36,148 nt of DNA from Gyrodactylus bullatarudis (taxonomy: Eukaryota > Platyhelminthes > Monogenea > Gyrodactylidea > Gyrodactylidae). A program made the translations under genes and the position numbers. Under the pieces are notes generated by a model. The model made no database searches. It was not told where the DNA came from and saw only the letters and a program-made list of their open reading frames with translations. Position 1 is the first letter of the stretch; each line of letters opens with the position of its first letter. The DNA is taken from contig SSNU01000085.1 of NCBI GenBank assembly GCA_012064415.1, forward strand, positions 58,168 through 94,315, given 5' to 3'. Below, one piece after another: positions 10,149-21,600 of the stretch.

Positions 10149-11388
10149 TTGAATCAAAATCTAAAAAAAGAAAAGATGTTCATCATAACTCAATTGAATT
10201 ACTATTATCCCTCCCAATGTCTTTACCGACCCATTTCCAACCTACCAATCTTCCTCTCAGTGATTGACAGTGTCATCCCTCATTTCCTCAAAGAACAAGT
10301 CAACATCCCAAGTATTGATCCCTTCCAACACGGTTTCTGCCACAACAAGAGCACATCCTCTAATCTCCTCTCTTTTCTTGACACAGCCCATGATCTCATC
10401 TATCAAGGAAAACCCGCAGTTTTACTGTATTTGGACATCTCCAAAGCCTTTGATAAACTTCCTTTCTCTACAGTCCATGCCACTCTCAAATAAGCCAGCG
10501 TCAAACCATTCATCATAAATTGGACTATCAGTTTTCTCACATCACGATCTCAATTTGTAAAATTTAATGAAGAATGTTCAACTCCTCGCTCTATAAATTC
10601 CAGTGTTCCTCAAGGAGGTATTTTTGCTCTCTTACTTTTTAATCTCGTATTCTCAGAAATTCAACCCAGCAGTTCTCAAATTACTTATTTCAAATATGCT
10701 GACGATATCAAAGTCATCATCCCATACAACAAGGACCCAACTCCTATACATAAGGAACTCCAATACATCAAGACAAAACTTGATACCATTGGCCTTGAAC
10801 TCAACATGTCTAAACAAAACTCATGCTGTTAGGACTTCAATCTCCTCCCCTAATTGACATCTCCACACAAACCATCAACGACCTGGGCTTTACCTACAAC
10901 TCCAAGCTCGGGACTTCCAAACACATCCCTGATGTAATCAAAACGCTTCAACTACCGAACTTACCTCCTCAGAAAGTTTGTCAAACACCCAACTCTATAA
11001 AACTTTTATTATTCCCTTACGTGAATATGGTGCAGCCATTTTCTCATTAATCAATGCTGCAAAAACCACAGCCCTCGAGACAATTCAATATATCATGCTC
11101 TGCAGCTTTTTAGGCCTTCAAAGCTATAGATCAGCACTTCAAATGGCCACCCCTATCCCTCTTTGGCTCCGACGGAAAGGAGCCATCATAAAACTACATC
11201 TTCAACACTCTGACCAGTCTAGATCTCACTATAAAACTCGCAATAACTCTCGTTACTCGATCCTAACAAGGACGACCACCACAGTCAGATTGAAGCACCA
11301 GATCAATCTCAACTCTTTCAGACATCAATCTACATTACAGATTGCCAATTTCTATTTTGAAAAGATGACCACAATATTTTTTTTTTAA
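10149..11388 (+). pseudogene. non-LTR retrotransposon (CR1/Jockey-type) reverse transcriptase, frame-broken
   Basis: Reverse transcriptase blocks appear in order on the plus strand: YRPISNLPIFLSVIDSVI, QHGFCHNKSTSSNLL, LDISKAFDKL (first Asp of the active site), SVPQGGIFALLLFNLVF, and YADD near 10695-10706. One in-frame TAA (about 10494) interrupts the frame between the LDISKAFD and PQG blocks. A frameshift near 10830 moves the rest to other frames, ending with a segment LYKTFIIPLREYGAAIF and a C-terminal tail to 11388. The 5' ORF and the endonuclease are absent, as expected for a 5'-truncated copy. T-rich and A-rich runs at 11375-11470 may be tail remnants. Confidence 0.8.
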
Positions 11389-11756
11389 TTACTTCTGTAT
11401 ATTTATTTTTTTCACTTTGATATAAATCAAATAAAATATTTTCTATAACAAAAAAAATCCAGACTCAAAAAAATTGTTGATTAATGTTTTGATGAGATAT
11501 TTAGAGGAGGTAGCCAAGCTATCGAGAAACGCTTCAAATATTTACACAAAAGGAACTCAACTAGAGAGATTTCATTTAGTCTTTTACTGAGAGAAATTTT
11601 GTAAATGCAGAGAGAACTTTAATTGCCCACAATTGAACATTGTAAAATCACAAACTGGATTCAAACCTATCAACTCTATACATGAGCAAGAATCAGAAAA
11701 AGGGGGAAAGACAATTGAAGAGTACATAACAAATTTATTCGAGACGATAAAAATAA
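11389..11756. other. intergenic, no gene seen
   Basis: This lies between the LINE remnant and the 3' end of the first DcpS gene. Short open stretches exist in several frames but none resembles a known protein. The 3' untranslated region of the minus-strand DcpS gene presumably lies here. Confidence 0.4.
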
Positions 11757-12728
11757 TTATTCTTTGTTTAGAGCCTTTAACATGGGAGAGGATTCACCCA
11801 AGTTGATTTGGAAAGTCTTCTCTTGGTAATAATCAGATTTCATTTCAATATTTTGAATAACATCATGCAGCAAATGGCCACGGCCTATTTGACTACCACC
11901 ATCGATAGGGCTATTAATGTGCATCAGATGAACATGCAAATGATAGAAAGTCGGCGGATAATGGAAGAACATGAAGATGTCATCTTTTGTCAGATTTATT
12001 TCAGCATTGGTTTCATTATCGGTAAGTTTGGTGAAATTGCTCAAAACGGCCTCACTGCACTTGGAGTACATATTTTTCAGCATCGGAAGGTGTTCTGCAT
12101 TCAGATCTCGAAGACAAGTCAGCTTATTATCGTTCGCGATGATGAGCATGTGAAGGTTTTGCAAAGACTTTTTGTTCCATTTATAGTCCAAAACAAGGAC
12201 GAAACCATATTTGGGATCATCATCGCGGAAGAGTACATTTTCAACTTCTGAATTTCCATCCAGAATATTCTGGACCCAGGTAAGATCTTTTGGCTTCAGA
12301 CTAAGGAATGGAAGAGTCTTATTTTTGTACATTTCCGGCGTTTCCATGCAGATCTTCTTGCCAACAGAGGAGTATTTGTCGAAATGATGTTGTTCTGCGG
12401 GACAGATTAGAGTAACGTCAATCTCGTTCAATTTCTCCAGAGATATGTTCATTAGGTACCGACTGTAAATATCGTTGGCTTGGACTTCTTTCATAGTAAG
12501 CTCATTGGATTGTCCGAGAATGGACTGCCAAACATCTGGTGTATTGGGAAATGCAAGCTTTTGAAGAATTAATATGGCATCTTTTTCGTGTAATTTACAA
12601 CGTATAAAAATTGATTTTGATGAGGAATCTTTTTTGAGTAGAGAAATAAATTCCAAATTATTAAGAGATGACTCAAGTCGAAGCTTCTTTTTGCATGGTG
12701 AATCATCTCCATTATCTGAATTAGTCAT
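11757..12728 (-). CDS. DCPS: scavenger mRNA-decapping enzyme (m7GpppX diphosphatase), copy A
   Basis: A single-exon 323-residue ORF, close to the size of animal DcpS (about 340). The histidine triad is HLHVHL (H263, H265, H267), preceded by FHYPPTFY and followed by GRGHLLHDVIQNIEM, the typical DcpS C-terminus. The enzyme hydrolyses the m7GpppN cap left after 3'-5' mRNA decay. From about residue 82 onward the protein and the DNA show no visible difference from copy B at 13988-14947. The first 81 residues differ strongly and include a basic CKKKLRLESS stretch. The start codon overlaps the stop codon of the upstream TM2 gene (ATGA at 12728-12725). The absence of introns, when neighbours have several, suggests an old retrocopy or intron loss. 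Confidence 0.96.
   Translation of the reverse strand: MTNSDNGDDSPCKKKLRLESSLNNLEFISLLKKDSSSKSIFIRCKLHEKDAILILQKLAFPNTPDVWQSILGQSNELTMKEVQANDIYSRYLMNISLEKLNEIDVTLICPAEQHHFDKYSSVGKKICMETPEMYKNKTLPFLSLKPKDLTWVQNILDGNSEVENVLFRDDDPKYGFVLVLDYKWNKKSLQNLHMLIIANDNKLTCLRDLNAEHLPMLKNMYSKCSEAVLSNFTKLTDNETNAEINLTKDDIFMFFHYPPTFYHLHVHLMHINSPIDGGSQIGRGHLLHDVIQNIEMKSDYYQEKTFQINLGESSPMLKALNKE
11767..12484. repeat. 718 bp block identical to 13998-14715
   Basis: By line-by-line reading this block and 13998-14715 (offset 2231) show no difference. Identity starts three codons from the stop and ends sharply inside codon 82. Beyond it the copies share only patches, such as a 35-base stretch encoding EKDAILILQKLAF. 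Confidence 0.93.
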
Positions 12729-13132
12729 ATTTTTCCCAAAAGAATTAAAATTATGTCAAGAATGTACCAGATGCCGAAACCACCAAATGATCCAAGTTTA
12801 AATATTCCAAGAGTGTAATATCCGAGATAGAATCTATCAATTCCCAGAAAACCACCAAGAATTGATAATCTTAAAACTTTCTTATTAATTCGATAAAGTT
12901 GGTGGACACACTTGCGGGAAGTTTCAACGGATATAGTTTCGTTGCAAATTCTTTTTTTGCATAAAACTATTTAATGAATTTTATATAACATACCCTTATA
13001 CTCTGATGATTGAAGACAAATATCAACTTCAGTAGACTGACAATCGAATAGTCTTGTATCTTTTATAACACAACGATTATTAGACTCAAAAATAAGAATG
13101 AATGATAACAATAGAAGGAAAATTTTTCTCAT
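12725..13132 (-). CDS. TM2-domain membrane protein (TM2D family) with a 27 nt intron
   Basis: Two exons, 13132-12994 and 12966-12725, splice across a 27 nt GT-AG intron (12993-12967) to give 126 residues. Residues 1-17 are a signal peptide (MRKIFLLLLSFILIF). A Cys-containing lumenal segment follows (C21, C31, C39, C49, C54, C66). Then come two membrane segments around LGIDRFYLGYYTLGIFKLGS and GGFGIWYILDIILILLG, the TM2 hallmark with its DRF turn. The family includes TM2D1-3, linked in flies to Notch signalling and phagocytosis. The protein is shorter than most members. Its stop codon TGA (12727-12725) overlaps the DcpS copy A start by sharing ATGA, so both may sit on one transcript. I cannot say which TM2D paralogue it is. 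Confidence 0.85.
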
Positions 13133-13987
13133 AAAGTCAAATAAAGCATTAATTAAAACGACAAGACCAATTAAAGTTCTAATTTATGTTAGAATTTTCG
13201 AGTCGAAAATTTCGACATGTAGTTAAAATTTAACTGTTAAATCAATAATTGAATTTGAAAGATTCTGAATTGACCAATGCCAATGACTCAATGTAAATTT
13301 TTTTAGCAAATTCTTTTCATGAACTTTATTCCTTAATCAGAAATTTCCTGATCTTCCTAAATGTATGTCATTTGCAAGCATTAAAAAAAATAAACTCAAT
13401 GCTATTTTTTCTCAAGGACTCCTTTTAAGGAATCAACTAAAAGGAATCGAAATACAGCTTTACAAATTGCTTATCAATAATAATATTAAAGTATACAAAG
13501 AATTTTTGCTAGAGATAGTCGTTAAGATAAAACCACCTTCCAATTATTGCTTTACAAGTAATTTTCGCATCTTTAAAACTGTATGTTTTAGTTGTATCCC
13601 ACTATAGGTTGAGAATATCAACATGAGAGTATTTTTTGAATCCGAAGCAAATAATTGAACATTTCGACAAATTGATAAACGAGAAAAAAAGTATTCAGCC
13701 AGAAATTGAAAGGATTAATATAGTAATCCCATTAAGAAAGATTGTATTAAGGCTTGTGAGAGAGAATATTTTGAACTAATACTTTTGTCTGGTTAATAAC
13801 CAATGGTTAAGCCCGTCTGACTGAAAGGATATTCGAGAGGGATTGATGATAAATACTCGAGTGATCCTGTGACAGGATTCCTGTCTAATAAAGTTTATTT
13901 GAAGGAACATTTTGATAAGCTTGATTAAGATTTATTTGGTAAGAAATTGAATTACTTAATTAACAAAATTAACAAAAAGATAACAAT
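13133..13987. other. intergenic between TM2 gene and DcpS copy B
   Basis: The gap holds short open stretches (for example plus 13365-13607, 80 codons) that I do not recognise. It should contain the promoter of the TM2 gene and the 3' end of DcpS copy B. Confidence 0.4.
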
Positions 13988-14947
13988 TTAATCGGCATTT
14001 AGAGCCTTTAACATGGGAGAGGATTCACCCAAGTTGATTTGGAAAGTCTTCTCTTGGTAATAATCAGATTTCATTTCAATATTTTGAATAACATCATGCA
14101 GCAAATGGCCACGGCCTATTTGACTACCACCATCGATAGGGCTATTAATGTGCATCAGATGAACATGCAAATGATAGAAAGTCGGCGGATAATGGAAGAA
14201 CATGAAGATGTCATCTTTTGTCAGATTTATTTCAGCATTGGTTTCATTATCGGTAAGTTTGGTGAAATTGCTCAAAACGGCCTCACTGCACTTGGAGTAC
14301 ATATTTTTCAGCATCGGAAGGTGTTCTGCATTCAGATCTCGAAGACAAGTCAGCTTATTATCGTTCGCGATGATGAGCATGTGAAGGTTTTGCAAAGACT
14401 TTTTGTTCCATTTATAGTCCAAAACAAGGACGAAACCATATTTGGGATCATCATCGCGGAAGAGTACATTTTCAACTTCTGAATTTCCATCCAGAATATT
14501 CTGGACCCAGGTAAGATCTTTTGGCTTCAGACTAAGGAATGGAAGAGTCTTATTTTTGTACATTTCCGGCGTTTCCATGCAGATCTTCTTGCCAACAGAG
14601 GAGTATTTGTCGAAATGATGTTGTTCTGCGGGACAGATTAGAGTAACGTCAATCTCGTTCAATTTCTCCAGAGATATGTTCATTAGGTACCGACTGTAAA
14701 TATCGTTGGCTTGGATTTCTTTCATTTTAAGATCTCTAGACTTTTCGAAAATATTCGCCCATTCTTCTGGGTGATTAGAAAAGGCAAGCTTTTGAAGAAT
14801 TAATATGGCATCTTTTTCACAAAATTTACATCGAATAAATATTGACTTTGAACTAATATCAACTCTTAGTATTGACACAAAGTTGATTTTCTCGAAATTT
14901 GATTCGAGTCTCATGTGTTTAATCTCGTTTATGTTATCTCCTGCCAT
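13988..14947 (-). CDS. DCPS: scavenger mRNA-decapping enzyme (m7GpppX diphosphatase), copy B
   Basis: A single-exon 319-residue ORF with the same histidine triad (H259, H261, H263). Its first 77 or so residues align with copy A in pattern only (SSKSIFIRCK and EKDAILILQKLAF are shared), while the remaining roughly 240 residues are the same apart from the last two (AD against KE). Both copies keep all catalytic residues, so both could be active. The N-terminal half of DcpS forms the swapped dimer domain that helps close the active site, so divergence here may alter dimer pairing or regulation while catalysis is held constant. The start lies 163 bp from the divergent start of the nine-exon gene at 15111. 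Confidence 0.96.
   Translation of the reverse strand: MAGDNINEIKHMRLESNFEKINFVSILRVDISSKSIFIRCKFCEKDAILILQKLAFSNHPEEWANIFEKSRDLKMKEIQANDIYSRYLMNISLEKLNEIDVTLICPAEQHHFDKYSSVGKKICMETPEMYKNKTLPFLSLKPKDLTWVQNILDGNSEVENVLFRDDDPKYGFVLVLDYKWNKKSLQNLHMLIIANDNKLTCLRDLNAEHLPMLKNMYSKCSEAVLSNFTKLTDNETNAEINLTKDDIFMFFHYPPTFYHLHVHLMHINSPIDGGSQIGRGHLLHDVIQNIEMKSDYYQEKTFQINLGESSPMLKALNAD
13998..14715. repeat. 718 bp block identical to 11767-12484
   Basis: Second member of the identical pair. It covers the 3' three quarters of DcpS copy B in the same orientation. The sharp ends inside otherwise diverged paralogues point to gene conversion rather than a fresh duplication. Confidence 0.93.
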
Positions 14948-15110
14948 GATTTTTGTAGTTTTGAAATTAAATAAGAACCATTACTTCGTCTTAAACTTAA
15001 TGATACTATTTTCCTGTTTTGTTTAAAAATTGTTTTCTGGTTTTACTCCCCATTTCAAATTTCAACTATTCTCTCTTCATATATTTCTTCTTTATTCACC
15101 AATTGACGGG
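14948..15110. promoter_or_regulatory. divergent intergenic region between DcpS copy B and the WH2-like gene
   Basis: The two start codons are 163 bp apart on opposite strands. The WH2-like frame is also open upstream to 15030 (an alternative ATG), so the real 5' end of that gene could lie inside this gap. No recognisable promoter element is seen. Confidence 0.3.
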
Positions 15111-15658
15111 ATGATGAATCGTAGTTTATACGATGACAGTCGTCATCTCGGCTTTTTGAACCAAAACACAATCTATAGTTCGATTGAAAATCATCCTTCT
15201 CAGAATTCTCTTTCTTCTATTGGGTAAATATTAAATTTTTTCATTGTTTATCCAAATTCAGATCTGAGGACTTAAAAAATAGCCTAAGTGTTTTGGATGA
15301 AGTTATCGAAAATTTTGATACAAAAGCTTCAAGAAGTGCATCAATTAATTCCCGGCGAAAGCATATCGAAGCATCCTTTTTGGAATCATCTAATCGCGAC
15401 CAAGAAAATGATGTTTATGACATTGTTTATGCTGGAAGTCGATGTTCCTCCTACATATCGAACAAATCAGATTCAATTAATAATTCAAAAGCCATTTCAT
15501 ATCTGGATCATAGTGATTCACAAAAATCCAAAAACGTTATTCAACGAAGACACACCATCCTCTCAAATGACCCAAACAGATTTGAAAATTCTTTTCAGAA
15601 AAACTTTTATGAATTCGATTCTGAAAATGAAGAACCTTGTAGCAACAAAAAAGATTTT
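15111..15658 (+). other. exons 1 and 2 of the WH2-like gene
   Basis: Exon 1 (15111-15223) starts MMNRSLYDD and exon 2 (15262-15658) ends at a GTAAGT donor after KKDF. They are separated by a 38 nt intron and give 170 codons. The segment is rich in Ser, Asn and acidic residues (NSLSVLDEVIENFD, SNRDQENDVYD) with no folded domain that I can recognise. Confidence 0.65.
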
Positions 15659-18600
15659 GTAAGTCAATTTTCATTATCAAGTGCTCGAAAAGAATTCCTT
15701 CTTTGTAATTGATAAACTTTAAATATGCATAGAGTTTGTATTTTTTATGGATCATTGATAAGTGTGCAATTGTCCTGTAATAGGAAAATAGAGATATTTT
15801 CTCTTATTTATTATCCTTGCATTCGCTCATGATTTTTCCAATTTCAACACAGTAAAGTAAACTTTATTCATTCGGCTGTTAATCATGAGTCATGGCTATT
15901 GACCAAATTTTAGATTTTTTTCTCATTTTATTTAATTCAGCGCCAAATTTTAAATCTCAAATTTAAGAGGAGAAAAATATTAGCTTTCATTGGTTTTCAA
16001 TCAAAAATCTAAATTTCTTTTCTCTGATGAATCATCTTATCTGCAGAATGGACATTAGAAAAATATCTAAATCATTCTAGTTGATATTTCTTTATTTTTC
16101 TGATTTTCCAAAAAAAACATCCAAGAAATGACCAAAGTTTATAATATTTTACAATTTTTTTTCAATATCCTATTCTAGGATTAATAACACAAACGTAAAA
16201 AACACTTTATGTGTAGCTATGGAGTGAGTATGTCATACAGAAAATCACAAAATTTTCCATTTGAGCATAAACTGTTGCAGTGTAAAAATCAGATGTATTG
16301 ATCACTTTACTCATTCCATGTACATCTGGATAATGAGCTTTGTACATAGCTCTCAATGATATTGCGTGAAATTTAAAATTGTATTTATATGAATAATAAT
16401 ACACATTTTCATTCAAAATAAAATTAATTATTCTTCAAACATACTTCTTCCTCCCACATACTCTGAGTTTTTGTTTTCTCTGACCTCAGAGAAAAAATTT
16501 TTTTCTAAGCGTGAAAAGTACAAATTTCGAATCTATCTAGGAGAATTTGTCGATGAAAAATTATTTTCTATCGATTTTGATGAATTCAATCTTGTATAAC
16601 TCAATTAGCTTTTCAAGATAAACATTCTTGTAATTGGATAGTTTTAAGATGATGTACCGTACATTTGCAATTTAAATTTTAAAAATCTAATTATAAAATT
16701 ACCATGCATCGTTCACTGAAAATGACTCTTTTAATTCAATAATAATATTAGAAAATTGATTAATTAAAATTTTATAATGAAATAGACGCAAGATTGTAAA
16801 ACATTGATGCGAAACAAGTCGATGAAACCACTTGTTCCGAAACGTTCACCATCCACAAAACTCTCACTATCGTCTTCAACATCAGTCCGTATAACTTCCT
16901 CTCTTTCATTATCGGAAGCCAAACAAAAAGAATTACAGAACAAAGAAATTTTCACATCGCCAATGGATTATTCATTTACAACTTCTGTGAGTTTTCATCT
17001 GCTATGAAAGAAGAAGAACATTTCTCTTTTTTTCAGCTGTCTGAATTATAATTCAATATATATTAATATTATTTTACTGGTAACAGAAAAAATCAAAATG
17101 TCTAGAAGCCTAATATTTGAAATACAAGTTTAATCGTTATCTCCAATTGGGAATTTAAATTCAATCGAGCTTATTTCTTTCATGACTAATAGAAATATTT
17201 TTTTTCTTCTCTAATTTAAACAAATAAAGATTAGCAAAATTGTGAAAAATAATCGAGATGGCTACAAAAATTTAATTAAACTTTGCCGTAATCATTTTAT
17301 CTAACATCTTCTACCAAGTGTAATATTGTTAAATGCCTCTACGAGATACTTTACGTGAAAATATTATTGCGTAATGCGCAAGTACAAATTACTTTTTATC
17401 GTAATAAACAGATAAAACAGGAAATTTATATATGTATTATTTTACATTTCTGTTAACGATATGATTTTCCATTCATTTGTCCTACATATCGTACGTGGAT
17501 ACCAAAATATTGTTACTAAGTAGTACTTGATAAATCAATTTTATGAAATAAAGTTACAAAAAGTGTCCATCAGGTAGAGATGAATGTTGGAAAAATGTCT
17601 TTTCTTCTTATTCAAATTCCTATCGAATGACCAACTGAAAGAAAATGAAATTTGGAATCCTCAAAACCAAATCCGTTGTCTTTCGAACACCCATAGTGTA
17701 TTTTTCCCATGGTTATTTGACACTTGGATACCTGCCACATAAAATATTGAATTTCCAAAATTAAGCAGGCTTTATTCTCGCACCAATGAATTTTACTTTT
17801 AGCAAGTATTGAAACATCTCGTCTTGAAATTGATATATAATATATCATTTCTTGAGAGGGAATATTTCATTTTTCCTGCCTAAAGGGTTATATTATTGAC
17901 ATATCCAATGTGCACACTTTTATGAAATCCATGAAGAATAATATATAGTGGAGAGGGGGTGGTTTATGTTCTTTACAAAAAAATAATATAATAATTGCAT
18001 TTTTTATTCTAAAGCTTGTATAATAATTCGTTCAAGATTGTGTACTCTTATTCTTTAGTTCCTTGTATTACATGTCGTCTAGTTGAAAGGCAAAAGTCTA
18101 CGTTTTTACATTTTGAATTTAGTTTTCACAGAAAAAAAGAACAATTATTTTATTTATTATTACTTAAAATTTCTTAAATTTTTCATTCCTTTACGTCTTT
18201 TTTCCCTTCTTCTCCGCATAAGTGCAAATATGTCACTTTGGTTGAAATTTAAAATTTCCCCTAAATTTATGAGATTTATATTTTTACATGGAATGAAATA
18301 CAAAAGCCTGCCAAAGGATTAAACTTTTACAACGCTTCATTGCGAGATTACCTGTTAATGTCCAAACCAGATTTGTAAATCCAGTTGGAACCTTTCTTAT
18401 TGTATATTGGTTTTCATAAAAAGTTTTCACTATTCACTTGAAAGTAAAAAGGAAGCTGTATGGTGAATTTATTTCCGTTGGGAAATACTTTATCACTCAC
18501 AGCCCAAAACGATTGATGATCCAGATTATTGAAACCGCATAAAAATCATGGGATGGGAAATAATAAACCTTGTTTAAATTTCATAACAAACTTTACGATG

Positions 18601-21600
18601 TGCCATGAGAGCTAGCCCAGATTTCTTTCTTACTCTCTACTTGAGATCTATTTCATCTAAATACGTTGATTTTCTTTAAAACCATAGACAATTTCTCGTC
18701 AAATTTTAGCCAAATGGAATATAATCTATTCATCTAAATGGTGGAAATCTAGGAGATGAACTAATTATCTTGAAACATTGATTGATTTGGGGAAAAATTG
18801 AAATTAATCAGTAGTCAAGATTAACATTTTCTTTTTTTTTCAATTCAGTTAATTAGAATTAATTTTTTAATTAATAAAGTCAGCTTTCAAATCAAATTTA
18901 TCTTGTAGTTTTAATGAATTAAATTTTTTCTATTTCTATATTAGGTTTTTTTTATAATAGACTGTTTTTATGTGCTCATATTCACTCTTACTAACCTATT
19001 GATTAGGTTTTGCGATAAGTTTTGGGATAGAATTGACCAAAAAGAATCTATAGAATCCAATCAAGAACGAATTCTTTAAAATTTAGAGTTGAGAAAGTGA
19101 TTAAATCCATTAAATCTACCTCATCTTTTGATTTTTGACCTTGGGAAAAGATTCTAAAGATATGAAATTATGCTTATCAGGCAGTTCAAGATGAGGGTGA
19201 AAATTTTTAATCTATTTTATCGAGGCGTGGTCTTGCGTTGTCCTGGAGAGATATGAGTCTACAGAATCTCGTAGATTTTTATCCAATAAAAAATGCCATT
19301 TGAATACCCTAGAACACTTGATCAAATCTTCAAAAATGATTAAAGCACACATGTGGCAATCTGCCGAAAATCTTTCTAATCAAAATTCTCAAAAATATTG
19401 ATGCTATTCAATTTTAGAAATATCCCCATAATTTCCAACAAAAAGAGTGACCTATTATCTTTCTATTGGTACCAAATTTGTTTGATTTCATTCTAGTTTT
19501 GAAGAATAAATTCATTATTCCAGTTGGAGTCCCTTTACTTTTCGTACAAAATTCCCCAAGATGCCATTAGACTCAAACATTTCTATGAATATTATTCATT
19601 GAATAATATAATCTTTTTGAACAAATTGATTTTCCAAATTTACATCATGTCTCATTATTAGAAATGGTGTCAATTGAAACAAGAAAAGAAAATAAAAAGC
19701 CAAGAGAATAAAATGAAAGATTAAAAAAATAAAATAAATTCAATTACTCTCTATCTCTCATTCTCTAAGGTCAAAATCAAAGTGTATCTCTCATCACATA
19801 TTTTTTTCTCTCTCTCTCTTGCTTAGTACGTATAAGAGAAAAAAACAATGTCCAAATTATTAATTTTTCGTAGATCAAAAATTAAAAAATTCACTTTCTC
19901 TTCTCTTGATAAGTTTCCTTTTGCATAGACGATTTCCCCTAATCGATTTTTAAGGATCATCAAGCATCTCTTGTGAAACGTTGACCTAAATTGTGATACA
20001 GTTTTTCTTCAATACCGGTCCTGCACCTCGATTTTTCTTGTATCTAGTACATTTGAACGGTAATAAGTCATAAAATTCATACTTTAGTCTGTGAATTTTA
20101 CAGAAAAAACTTGATAGGACACCATGGTTCAAAGTTATAAAGTCATATTTCAAATCATAAACTTGTAAAATATGCCCTTTTTTATCCTTCGTCATTCATC
20201 AAAGACCGGTGGTTACAAATAAGCGGATTTATATTCTTGAATCTGATCGGTTGTTAGCTTCATTATACAGCACAGCAAATTCAACATGTCAAAATGTTCA
20301 AGCATGGTATTCCTCGTGCTAGAAAAGTCCTAGAATATAAAAAAGAGTTTCCCGATAATACATTGATGAATTAATGAGAAACTTTGGTGTGTAAGATCTG
20401 CAACTCGGAAGTCAATTGTGTGAAGATTTTTGAGTTCCATTTATTAGTTCATACATCTTTGAGGCCTTATTACTAATAATCAGGGTACGCAGAAAATAGC
20501 AAAATATTATTCTTCAGAATTAGCAATTTTTAGTAATTTTGCATAACAAAAATAAAAACACCATCTACACAGTAAGTACTTTTTTTTCTCATCTAAATTT
20601 GTCAATAAAATACAAAACTTTCTCAGAAATTTCCATCTTTTAATGGCTTATTTATCGTCTAAAAATATATTGTTATCAAGTCAACAATAAATTTCTTGTA
20701 AAATTTTAAAATTGAGTTTCGGTTCCGACTGTGATCAAAGTTGAGCTGATTCATATTCTATTATTATTGTCTGCAATCTCATGTTTTATGCTTGCCAAAT
20801 CTTGAGTTAAATTAATTTCTTGATAGCCTTGAAGTAAGTTTTATATTTTGAAGAAAGACCTGAGGATTTTATGTTTTTAATCAAATGATATGAACTCAAG
20901 CTTGACTACAAAATTAGCTAAAATAGTATTTTTGCGTACCCTACTTATGACTAAGCAAAAATTGGCCATAATCAATCTATGGCTTACCTGAATATCTTGA
21001 CGCTTATTGCAACTAAAAAGAGATGAGAAAAATATCTCTACATGGATTATAAAATTTTGAAAAATTATTTATCTATCTTTTCTACTGAGATTCAAAAGAT
21101 TAACACAGGGCTGTGAACGGACTAGATGGTTATGATTATTTTCATCTGGAAAATTTCCCATATCAAATTCCTTCCTTCAAATCTCAAAGGTACTGGAATA
21201 GCAATTGTCAATGCGGAAGAATACCAACGCAAAGGCAGAGAGCTAATCTCTGACCCAAAAATGTTTAGACAAACGAACAGTAGCGAAGTTGACAAGAGGG
21301 CCAAGAATTTCTTCGTATCAGTAAACAAGAAGATCGACTCGCTTTCGGAAAAGCAAATCATTTCCTCCAGGACAGCCCGTAACCTCCGCCCAAAAGGACC
21401 CGGACCCTGTTTACTCTACCTACTCCCAAAAATCCACAAAGGAACCGATGACCTGAAATTCAGACCAATCCTTGACATGACTCCCAGTCCCCAGCACGGA
21501 TTAGTTCAATGGCTTGCAGATGCTCTCAAACCCCTGAGAGACTTTTTATGCCCTCACTCTGTAATTAATGCCTCTGATTTCATTTCCAGACTCCGAAACA

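Noticed and set aside
11808..12251. 147-codon plus-strand ORF repeated exactly at 14039-14482
   Set aside because: It lies fully antisense inside the DcpS coding regions; its conservation is explained by the identical DNA block, and it matches no known protein.
13365..13607. 80-codon plus-strand ORF between the TM2 gene and DcpS copy B
   Set aside because: No recognisable domain, ordinary AT-rich composition, length expected by chance.
13634..13779. Short plus-strand stretch with IVIPLRKIVLRLVREN, reminiscent of the zinc-binding region ahead of LTR-retrotransposon integrases
   Set aside because: Only one weak motif, no HHCC residues, no neighbouring pol motifs; too little to call.
16207..16416. 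69-codon minus-strand ORF in intron 2 of the WH2-like gene
   Set aside because: No similarity recognised and no splice-site support.
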